Shown: piece after piece, positions 49,036 to 57,400 of the stretch | Layout: each line of letters opens with the position of its first letter | Position numbering within the stretch: the stretch's first letter is position 1 | Origin: Sarcophilus harrisii | Taxonomy: Eukaryota; Chordata; Mammalia; Dasyuromorphia; Dasyuridae | Direction: 5' to 3' | Length of the DNA stretch: 64,000 nt | NCBI RefSeq assembly: GCF_902635505.1 | Contig: NC_045430.1 | Coordinates: 275,136,681 to 275,200,680, forward strand | The notes under the pieces: generated by a model | Seen by the model: only the letters and a program-made list of their open reading frames with translations | Told to the model about the DNA's origin: nothing | The model's database searches: none | Made by a program: the position numbers and the translations under genes

Positions 49036-49930
49036 CTGGCGGCGGCCCCCAGGGCGCTTTCTTCTCACTAGTTCGCTCATCTTATTCCTACCCAAGTTCC
49101 CTAGCTGGGCCCCAAGAAGCTGGAGTGAACTGCTGGAGATGAGATTTTTTGGGAAACGGAGGGAAAGACCAGTCCGGTTCCCGCCTTGACCCCGAACGAG
49201 GGGCGCAGGGGCCGGCGCCCCCACATTTCTGCTCCTCTCTCACGCTCGTCCTCGGGGGAGGGGGGGGACAGAGAGGCTCCAAGGGTTTTCTCGCCCGGGG
49301 CAGCCGCCCTTCCTTCCCGGCCTCCCCCAGCCCGCACTCTGCCACGTCCCCACGGAGGGGCAGCGAGAGGAGGCGGGCACCGGGCGTAGGATCAAGGGGC
49401 AGGATGAGCTGGGGTCACGTGAACCCCGGACACTCGTGTCTCAACTCAGTTTCCTCATCCGGGAAATGGGCTCCTACCGCACGAGACCCTGACGTCACCT
49501 AGTCCCCCATTTGGCAGGCGAGTAAAACGAGTCCCGGGCAAGCCACGTGACCCCGCCCAGCCGCCTGGCCGGGACTCTGCGGGGTTTCCCTCTCGCTCCC
49601 TCACGGGCGGGGCTGGGGAGCACCGATTAGACACCTTTTGAAGCCAGGCTGTCCCCTCCCCCCTTCCCCCCCCCCCCCCGGCCTGATTCGGGGCTGGGCA
49701 CCCAGTGGGGACTTATACACATGGGCCCGAGTTCGGGCCCGGGCCGGCGGGCCCTGCTGGGTCCCCGGGGTCACCGTACCGGAGGGCGCCGCCGGGTACT
49801 GCTGCGGCGGAGGCCGACCCCCGCCGCCGCCCCCGCCCCCGCCGCCGCCACTGCCCCCTCTCGGGTGCTCGTTCCAGCAGCGCTCCCCAAAGCGGCAGCG
49901 GCCCTGCAGGAAGAAGTGGCAGATGGTCAT
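39518..49930 (-). CDS. NUP42: NUP42 (NUPL2), complete, 7 coding exons, 446 aa
   Basis: Nucleoporin 42 sits on the cytoplasmic face of the nuclear pore and binds GLE1, helping DDX19 remodel exported mRNPs. The joined exons (151+241+95+77+87+85+605 nt) give 446 residues against 423 in human. A CCCH zinc finger has C4, C12, C18 and H22 in [21 protein letters not shown] glycine tract (25-38) follows, then a Ser/Asn-rich linker, [20 protein letters not shown] (about 137-156), a predicted helical part (about 164-217) and an FG domain with about eleven FG dipeptides (233-410). The C-terminus, [20 protein letters not shown] then VPLKPPP, is the GLE1-binding motif. All introns have GT-AG borders. The gene stands between KLHL7 upstream and GPNMB downstream. 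Start is fixed by the zinc finger; no better upstream ATG exists. Confidence 0.96.
41251..41335 (-). CDS. NUP42: NUP42 coding exon 6
   Basis: Encodes [20 protein letters not shown] then PTSTFGSA plus a split codon, aligned to human [20 protein letters not shown]. The acceptor TTTTAAG was chosen over a nearer AG because it retains the aligned FSKLK. It has two FG dipeptides. 85 nt. Confidence 0.85.
41336..42539. other. NUP42 intron 5
   Basis: AT-rich, with a short (CAA)n at about 41559-41571 and a GGAA-rich purine patch at about 42235-42285. A likely SINE or MIR trace near 42330-42400 is too weak to name. Confidence 0.4.
42540..42626 (-). CDS. NUP42: NUP42 coding exon 5
   Basis: Encodes [20 protein letters not shown] then INSATKGAL, aligned to human [20 protein letters not shown]. 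Probably helical. Acceptor TTTCAG, donor G|GTAAGA. 87 nt, phase 0 to 0. Confidence 0.93.
43282..43358 (-). CDS. NUP42: NUP42 coding exon 4
   Basis: Encodes [20 protein letters not shown] then NLQSY, aligned to human [20 protein letters not shown]. Acceptor TTGCAG, donor TAT|GTAAGT. 77 nt, ends in phase 0. Confidence 0.94.
43359..46398. other. NUP42 intron 3
   Basis: GC-rich intron. Old repeat traces lie near 44200-44350 (GAGAGGCTCACAGGGGCAG) and 44630-44720 (CCACCATGTGCCAGGCAGGG). A stretch at 45310-45440 resembles another old repeat (ATGCAATTGGTTCTTCTCTA). No extra exon supported. Confidence 0.4.
46399..46493 (-). CDS. NUP42: NUP42 coding exon 3
   Basis: Encodes [20 protein letters not shown] then [12 protein letters not shown], nearly identical to human. 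The acceptor is CATCAG and the donor G|GTAATA. 95 nt. Confidence 0.95.
46494..47770. other. NUP42 intron 2, left part
   Basis: AT-rich, with a TATATA run at about 46632-46652 and an A-run at about 47239-47254. Otherwise unrecognised. Confidence 0.4.
47775..47990 (+). mobile_element. Marsupial tRNA-derived SINE in NUP42 intron 2
   Basis: GGGGATAGAGCACTGGGCCT, GGAATCAGGAGAATCTGAAT, GCTGGGTGGCTCTGGGCAAA, TGCCTCAGTTTCCTCATCTA and AAAGTCAGACATGACACAAC. Antisense to the gene. Confidence 0.85.
48234..48474 (-). CDS. NUP42: NUP42 coding exon 2
   Basis: Encodes [20 protein letters not shown], then [13 protein letters not shown], a Ser-rich stretch and QKDEEDKL. Human has [20 protein letters not shown] at the same place. 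Acceptor TTTTAG, donor AT|GTAAGT. It was too interrupted by intron to stand out as a frame and was found by similarity. 241 nt. Confidence 0.92.
48995..49034 (+). repeat. C40 homopolymer (G40 on the NUP42 sense strand)
   Basis: Forty uninterrupted C in NUP42 intron 1, inside the CpG island. On the transcribed sense strand it is G40, a strong G-quadruplex former. The assembled length of such a run is unreliable. Confidence 0.9.
49780..49930 (-). CDS. NUP42: NUP42 coding exon 1 (CCCH zinc finger)
   Basis: Residues 1-50 plus a split glycine. Zinc ligands are C4, C12, C18 and H22 (spacing 7-5-3). An 11-residue pure glycine run (28-38) sits in a GC-rich codon tract prone to length change. Donor G|GTACGG. 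Human has a shorter glycine region here. Confidence 0.95.
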
Positions 49931-50212
49931 GGCGGCGGCGAGGCCCGAGGCCCGACGTACGTCCGAAGCGGCCTCCCGCTGCTCCTCCTACTCCGCCGCC
50001 GCCGCCGCCGCCGCCGCCGGGGCGAGAAGCTCCGCCTCAGTTAGCGTCATTTTCCAGCGCCGGTAGGCGCGAGGCCGGGGGCGGGACTTCGCTTCGCACG
50101 CCCAATAGAGGGCAAGCTCTGGTGGGCGGGGCCATGACGTTGTGAGTTCGACGCCTTCTTGCGACAATCCGGACGCGGACCGTTAACGGCCCCAGGCCTT
50201 TTGCCTCAGTGT

Positions 50213-50222
50213 ACGCATGCGC
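50213..50222. promoter_or_regulatory. NRF1-like site 1
   Basis: ACGCATGCGC, 283 bp upstream of the NUP42 start codon, is one base from the NRF1 palindrome GCGCATGCGC. Confidence 0.55.
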
Positions 50223-50248
50223 GGCTAACGGCCGCGGGAGGGCAGGAG

Positions 50249-50258
50249 GCGCATGCGC
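50249..50258. promoter_or_regulatory. NRF1-like site 2
   Basis: GCGCATGCGC is the exact NRF1 core palindrome, 36 bp from site 1. Paired NRF1 motifs are common in housekeeping promoters. Confidence 0.65.
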
Positions 50259-50871
50259 ACGCCTCTGCTGTGGTGACTACCTTCATTTCTGCTCTTAGCA
50301 AACCCCCCTCTTCGGCCCATTGTACAAAGCAGTAAACTGAGGCCGGGGCTGGCCTCAGGACCTTTCTAAGCTGTGCAACTCGGGTCCCCTCCCCGAATAG
50401 AGAGAGACAATGAGGCCTGGAAAGACCAAGTTCCCTGTACCAGGCCTCCTCTGCTCTGGGCATTTAAACCGTTCAGTTTGGAGACAAGCCCATAATTCCA
50501 GGCACCACTAGTCAAGTCGGGACCGGCAGAGAAAGGGCTCCTTTGGGCCCCTCTAGTTAGTCCCGCCCCCTGACCTCTGACCCCCGGGAGGTGACAATTG
50601 TCAGAAAGAAGCAGGATTGCAAGACTGCGCGGAGGACCCTGGGACCCTGAGGCCCCAGGCAGGGCTAGGAGGAGACGCCGAACAGGACGCTCCCCCAAAT
50701 GAGGGCTCCGGGGCCCCAGTTCTTGTACGGGGGCAGCCGGGGAGGAACCGCCAGGCCGGGGGGCCGCCACTTTTATCCTCGAGCCTCCCCCCTGTTTCTG
50801 GCCGGAGCGTTCCCGGAAAAGCGCCCCCGGGAGGGAGACACGGAGGGAGGCCTTGGGCCCAGAGCGTCACG

Positions 50872-50977
50872 CGGCTCTCCGAGCGTCACAGCCCCCGGGA
50901 AACGCGGCTCTCCGAGCGTCACAGCCCCCGGGAAACGCGGCTCTCCGAGCGTCACAGCCCCCGGGAAACGCGGCTCT
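50872..50977 (+). repeat. 33-bp tandem triplication
   Basis: Three perfect copies (50872-50904, 50905-50937, 50938-50970) of a unit beginning CGGCTCTCCGAGCGTCACAG, plus 7 bp of a fourth. Perfect identity suggests a recent event. Confidence 0.95.
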
Positions 50978-51229
50978 GGCCGCTGTCGGAGCCCCGGCTC
51001 GGGGCCCCGTGTTTCACTGATGCTCGGTTGGGCTCCCGACAGCCGGGTGGCAGATCCTCGTGTAAGAGGCGCCGTGTCACACTTTGCACACACGCGGACC
51101 CCGCGCGGAGAACGAAGGCCTCCTTAAAAAGGCAGCCGAGGCTTCCCGCGGGGCGCCCTCAGAGCCCGGGGAGGCGGGAGCCGGGGGCGCCCCGCCCTCA
51201 GGCGCAGAGACCCCTGGTGCCGGTGCCAT

Positions 51230-51808
51230 GGCCCGCCAGTCCCGAGGCCCGCCAGTCCCGAGGCCCCCGAGTCCCGAGGCCCCCGAGTCCCGAGGCCCGC
51301 CAGTCCCGAGGCCCGCCAGTCCCGAGGCCCCCGAGTCCCGAGGCCCCCGAGTCCCGAGGCCCGCCAGTCCCGAGGCCCCCGAGTCCCGAGGCCCGCCAGT
51401 CCCGAGGCCCCCGAGTCCCGAGGCCCGCCAGTCCCGAGGCCCCCGAGTCCCGAGGCCCGCCAGTCCCGAGGCCCCCGAGTCCCGAGGCCCGCCAGTCCCG
51501 AGGCCCCCAGTCCCGAGTCCCGAGGCCCGCGAGTCCCGAGGCCCGCCAGTCCCGAGGCCCGCCAGTCCCGAGGCCCCCGAGTCCCGAGGCCCGCCAGTCC
51601 CGAGGCCCCCGAGTCCCGAGGCCCGCCAGTCCCGAGTCCCGAGGCCCGCGAGTCCCGAGGCCCCCGAGTCCCGAGGCCCCCGAGTCCCGAGGCCCGCGAG
51701 TCCCGAGGCCCGCCAGTCCTGAGGCCCGCCAGTCCCGAGGCCCGAGGCCCGCCAGTCCTGAGGCCCGCCAGTCCCGAGGCCCCCGAGTCCCGAGGCCCGC
51801 CAGTCCCA
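51230..51808 (+). repeat. 16-bp GC-rich minisatellite, about 35 units
   Basis: Units are GGCCCGCCAGTCCCGA (A), GGCCCCCGAGTCCCGA (B) and GGCCCGCGAGTCCCGA (C). Order begins AABBAABB, then ABABABAB, with three 7-bp partial units and one 15-bp variant later. None of the six frames of the unit has a stop, so long proline/arginine/glycine-rich frames appear on both strands. Confidence 0.96.
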
Positions 51809-51849
51809 GAGCGAACGGGCCGCTCCGAGCTGCTTCCGTGCCGTGCCTG

Positions 51850-52440
51850 AAGCACAGGGAGGAGCCATGCAGCCTCCTACTGCGAACAAGAAGGAACTTC
51901 GGCTGGGCGCATTTGATGCGGCTGCCCTGGTGCGTTAAAGAAGCGGCTTCGGCCGGGCCATTCGGCTTTGCTAGGCTCACAGTGACGGATTCGCCGCGGC
52001 CCACGGGGAGCCTTTGCAGAAGGAGCGGTTTAAGAGCCACAGTGACAGCTTGTACAGCGCGGTCCGTTCGGCGCCTGGGCTGGTCTCTTCTTTAACTTCG
52101 TGTCGCATCATGGAATACAATGACAAAATACAAATGTAGTTTCACAAACTTGAGAAGCAGATGCTGATTGAGCACAATCTTTGTAACCTAGAAAAGGCAA
52201 AACTGAGCCCAGGGTCCCTCACACAAGGATTTTATATCAGCTGTGAAGAGTGACCCCCGACGACTTACGTGACTCCCTAAAACAGCAGCAACTGATTGTT
52301 GATGGGAAGAGCGGCATGGAAAGGATTGCTAAAGATCTGATTGGCCACGGAGTGGCAGGTGCGGAAAAGACATCAAGGTCTGAAAGCCGAAGTATGGAAA
52401 GGACACTAAGTCTTGAAGGCTGACATTTTAGTTTCAGAGA
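51850..52440 (+). pseudogene. Unidentified coding-like remnant
   Basis: After the minisatellite, the plus strand at about 52259-52423 reads DDLRDSLKQQQLIVDGKSGM then ERIAKDLIGHGVAGAEKTSR and a Ser/Arg-rich end before a TGA. Just upstream another frame gives MEYNDKIQ and KLEKQMLIEHNLCNLEKAKL, broken by stops. The amphipathic, charged composition is unlike random sequence, but I do not recognise the protein. It may be a decayed processed gene copy, or chance. Confidence 0.3.
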
Positions 52441-53324
52441 ATTCTGGGTAGAGCATCTTAGGTGAACTCTGTCTTCTAAGAAGAGATCAATAATGGTTTA
52501 ATGCAGTACAAAGCTTAACAACTGATGCACACAGTGTGATCATCAGTGTTATGCTAGGCAGTCTAGAAGTAAGTTTTAAACTGCTTTTTATTTTACCGAA
52601 AGTGCAGATGGCAAGACAGACTTCTTTTCACCCATGAGTGCCTCAGGAGATCTTTTAGCCACAAAACAAAGAACCTAAGCTTCAGACTTTGAGTTTCCAA
52701 AATAACACGAGAATATAAAAGGAATTAAATCGATTTTGTACCCCCTTAGTGAAGAGTTGGACAGGCGTGATTTGGATTTCTATTTGCAACGTGTGTGTGC
52801 ATGCACCATATCTAAGTCTGGACTAACTGCGCTTGCAACTTTTAGAATGGAATACATTTGGCATCAACAAGTGGACAAGCAGCATTTCCTTAATATTTGA
52901 GCAAGTATAAGTAAAAACCAAGTTGTTCCATCAAAGCACCTTGGCTTGGGCTCAACTGCTGCTATGACTTTAGCAGAAGCTGTAAATTGTACCAGGCAGC
53001 ACAGTGCCTTCATTGAGAACCGAGTTATCTGTCTTTTCATAGTGATCTAATCTCACAACCCTATGATCACATCTGGACCTGAAAAGCCGCAAGGACAAAC
53101 AAGCTTGATCAGCAAGCTCTATTTTCACGGAGGACTTACAATTTTGCGAGTTTATCCTTGCTAGATTGTGAAGGAAAAAAACCCACATAAAACCAGCATT
53201 TAATAGGGATTTTACTTCAGTTACAAATTTTGAATTTTAAAAAAGGTAACAAAAATGTCAGAAGGAAGCACAAGGGGGCAATTGTTTTCAAAGACTCAGA
53301 AAATATCCTGTCTGTGAGAATTCT
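52441..53324 (-). other. KLHL7: Probable KLHL7 3' UTR and downstream flank
   Basis: Follows the KLHL7 stop codon on the minus strand. Unique AT-moderate sequence, with no SINE or LINE recognised. Confidence 0.5.
52587..52592 (-). promoter_or_regulatory. KLHL7: Candidate KLHL7 poly(A) signal AATAAA
   Basis: First AATAAA on the minus strand after the KLHL7 stop, giving a 3' UTR of about 750 nt. A GTGTGCATCAG segment lies downstream. Other sites further left cannot be excluded. Confidence 0.35.
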
Positions 53325-53608
53325 TCATGTTTCAAGAGTTTCTTCATTTGCTCCACAGGTATCGACCACACAAATCAAACAGCTCGTCACAGGAAAAGCT
53401 CGGACTTTTGAGTTGGCTATCCACTTGTCTGTTTCAGTATTATATTCAAGGATGTGTCCTAAACGACCCACACCCTGGAAACCCGCCAAGACATAAACTA
53501 TGGAACCGACCGCTGCACATTTCACCGTTACGCCCTTCCACGGCATTGGGGACACCATCTTCCATTCATTCAGCTTAATATCATAATATTCCACATTGTC
53601 CAGACCAC
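53325..53608 (-). CDS. KLHL7: KLHL7 last coding exon
   Basis: Encodes GLDNVEYYDIKLNEWKMVSP, then GVTVKCAAVGSIVYVLAGFQ and ends RAFPVTSCLICVVDTCGANE plus ETLET and stop. Acceptor TTCAAAG. Confidence 0.97.
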
Positions 53609-54372
53609 CTTTGAAAGACAGAAATGAGAAATTACTCTATCTGATCAGAATGAATAATTCCAATTTCATAAATATTTCTTATAAGGCCTCTAAACACCAA
53701 ATACATTTATAAAGATATTTCAACTTATATAACTTTTCTTAGGTTAGAATCATGCAAGTATTTGCTTTAGTGCTTTTTAAAATGAAGAGACATCGCATTT
53801 AGGGCAGAATCAGACACTGAAAATATCTGAAAACAATCAATGGCATTTTATTATTGTCCAACTTGAATATAAGTATTCAGAGTTCCTTATTTCTTTTCCT
53901 TGGACTGCCTTTCAAACATTCTACTGATCAATAACATGCTTGCTTTCTATCTCAAGGTATTTATGTTGATATTTAAATATAGTTTAAAACGTATTTGAAT
54001 ATTATTTCTTTCACTTTGCCATTTAGGGTTTTGTTCATATTCAGAGTTTGTCCATAGGATTTAAGCTAATTTTTTTTTCTGGTGAAGCAATTGGAGTTGT
54101 GACTTGCCCAGTCATACAGCTACTAAGTATTAAGTGTCTGAGGCTGGATTTGACCCCTGGGACAGTGCTCTATCCACTGGGCCATCCAGCTGCCCTTCCA
54201 ACTAAATTTTTAAATAGAGAAACATGCTCAGAAGAAATAAGAAGAAAAAATTAATATTTAAACATCCAGTTAAAAAACAGTGCCCTGGCATATAGGATTA
54301 GGATTAGCAGGAGAAGCAACGCCTATTGCTAAGGATTGTATTAATTATATTAGGTTTTGCAAACTGTTTCTT

Positions 54373-54410
<38 letters not shown>

Positions 54411-57400
54411 ACGCGCAACGTGGGCAGGAAACATGGGCAAAGAAAAATAAGGCTGGATATATGAGGGGTGGGCTGGTGGTAGTGTTGAGTCTGAGCATCA
54501 TGTAACCTATGAAGAGCTTATGTGCTCCACTAATAGTCTCAGGAGTCATGAGAAAAAAAGAGGGGCTCCCCACAATCTGGTGGACCATCTGATGTGAACT
54601 TATAAGGGAAAGCATAGATGAGAGTCGCCCTAGAATGGAAGGCTTGGATGGCCCATGATCCATATCACGAGGCAATATCTGACAGCAGCCGTGACATCCC
54701 CAACCCACTGGAATATTGGGGGTATTGCCCACTTTTTCTTCCCAGGGGAAATGGCTGTGCAGTGATCACCCTCAGAAATTGAGTGTCCCCATCCCGCAGG
54801 CCTGACCTCCACGAAAGGCAAAGGTTACAGGTAGGAAGAATAAAACATGCACAAAGCAGGTATGGCCTACAAGGTAGGAACCCACGACTGTTGGGTACAA
54901 GGTAGACGTGAGATGGGAAATCCCTTCCCTTCACCATCAATCCCTGCCCATGTTTCCCAGAACTTCTTTCCTTCATTAGCTACAGATAACGTCATTCTAT
55001 TTTGCAAGCAGCTCTTTTTTTTCCATGATTTTCTCCCCTGGAATATTGCAGATTTAGACCAGATTCAGTTGACCTTTGCAATGCAAATATTTTACCCAAG
55101 TTTTCATTTTGAAAATGATCTACTAATTCTATGTCCTGTGAAGGAACAAGACAAGCTTCATGCTTGTAGATTAGAGACACTCTTTGGTCCTCTAAAAGGA
55201 GGAAGACTGTGGGCCCGGGAGTTAGTAAGTCAGATACCTAAGCCGTTTTGGCCGCCCACGGCAAATATCTTGTCTTTTACAAACACCAGGCCGTGATTCT
55301 TCCTGGCTTCAATCATTGGACACAGCTCCGTCCACCTGGGGAAAGAAAAGAAATGGACTTCTGAGTGTTTGCATCAGAGGAAGAAAAAAGGATTTTTATT
55401 CTCATCAATGAGAAAAAAAGGGCAGTTATTTTCAAATAGTTATCTACCAAGCTCATCAATTACTCTTTGCTGGTAAGGGTATGAAACCGTATGCGCACAG
55501 AGGCCCACAACGGTGCTATATCTCGGGCCTGTGGGTGAGGTGGTGCTGTCCCTGCTATTCTGGTATCATGGCTGACCTGTGTCCTGGGCGTGGCTGACCT
55601 GGGAGTCACATATAGATGTAGACTTTCTTGAAGAAAATCCAACGTGAAAAAATAAAAATACAATTTCACAAAGCAAATAGAGAAGGACGTGATTATTCAT
55701 TACTACAAAAGGACTTCTTGCATCAGAATAAAAGATTTGCTAGCAGATTCTTTCACGTGACGTAGTCCTTCTTGAAGTCCTTTTTGTATAATCCTTTTGT
55801 ATCATTACTATTTTTGATTCTGGTGAGGTAGGTCAAGACACCATAGCAATGGCTCTAGAGTCATAAGAAATTGTAATTTAAATTCATGCTCAAGACACAT
55901 ATCTGATGTATGACTGAAAGTAGGCAATTCTCACTTAACTTCTCTGAACCTCAGTTTCTTTACACGTAAAATGGGGATAATAACTGTACCACCTATCTTG
56001 CAAGGTTGTAATGAAAGCATCTTGTAAAAGTTCTCAAATTATGAATTAACTGAGGCAGGGAATAGATGCGAGATGATAGTACTAACATTTTAACATTTTT
56101 TTCTTCCTACATATATTTTAAAGTTTATTTATTTTTAATACACATTGTTTTTTGAATCATTTTGGGAGAGAAAAATCAGAGCAAAAGTGAAAAACCATGG
56201 GAGAAGAAAAAAAACAGGAAAAAAGAAATGAACGTAATATGTGTTGATTTATATTCAATTTTTTCTGGATGCAGATGGCATTTTCTGCCCAAAGTCTACT
56301 GGGATTGCTTTGGATAGCATTTTAACTTTGGAAAAGATCTTTGAGGTCATGGAGTCCAAGCCTCTTTTCTAGATAAGAAAATGAGGTCTTAATGAAGAAC
56401 ACAACTTGCTAAATTGTCTCAAGTCAATCTGTGGGACAGGCAAGACTTGAATTCAAGACTTGTCATTCCTTTTCCAGGCCTTTACATGCTGAATCATACT
56501 GCTTCTCCAAACAGCTTTATTCTTATATTTCTAGGATCTTTGATGTCATTCTTGTCAAAAGTCTCTCTGCCAACGCAGAGAACAACAGCCCCTATGCACA
56601 CTAGGAAATGCCCTCTGTGAGTAGGGATGTCCAAAAAAAAAAAAAAAAAAAGTCACCCCTTGAGGTTCTTGTTGTGATGAGCCTCTCCTAAATAGTAAAG
56701 CCTTTACTAGTGGGGTTCCAGTGGCAACACCCTTTTAGAACCCTTCACACCAAAATAAAGCATTGGAACAAGAGTCTTTAAATAGTGAGGCCATAGTACA
56801 CATGGTGGAAATGAGCTGAACAACAAAAATTCAATTTGCATGCCCCTCCCTCACAAAACATTATACAAAGGGCACCTGTGTGTGCATGTGAGTATATACA
56901 TGTATGTGTGCGTCACTGTCTCCACTGTAGACTCAAAGATCAATAAATGTTAAAAATATGCTTCTTTCCATAGACCATATGTAGTGCTTGGACCTGGCCC
57001 TTTTCTGATTTATAGAAAGTTGACTCCCAGAAGTTAACAGTTTGTGAATTTCTGTTTTTCCCTAAGTAGAACCCAATTAGCTTAATTCCTTAGTTTAGTA
57101 TTAAAATAATAATTTTTTAAAAATATGATAATTTCAAACCTGTTCAGGAATATGTCAAAACAGGTAGAGAAATTTCATGAAAATTAACTTGGATGTTTGC
57201 ATTGCCTTTTAGAAGTGAAATTAGGTTCACAGATGATGTTTTTTCCTTTGGATAACTAGATCAGATAATGTGTTCATAGTATTTTTGTATTTGTGAAAAT
57301 CTAAGTACTCTTTGAAAAATATTGAATTTTATTTCAACACACATGCTTTTAAATTGCAGAACAGCACTTAGGTGCCATATGTTTAAAATATTCTCTATAC

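Larger units (their letters stand above)
49150..51225. promoter_or_regulatory. CpG island spanning NUP42 exon 1 and upstream
   Basis: Very dense CpG and G+C across exon 1, the first kilobase upstream and the start of intron 1, in contrast to the AT-rich flanks. It contains GGGCGGGGCC (50124-50133), TGACGT (50135-50140) and two NRF1-like sites. Such islands mark broadly expressed promoters. Confidence 0.8.
53609..55237. other. KLHL7 last intron
   Basis: Contains a reversed SINE (54085-54197), a GT microsatellite (54375-54409) and otherwise unrecognised DNA. Confidence 0.5.

Noticed and set aside
50617-52095. 492-codon plus-strand open frame, and long minus-strand frames over 51077-52040
   Set aside because: They exist because the 16-bp minisatellite unit has no stop in any frame; the predicted protein is repeat-only and has no recognisable domain.
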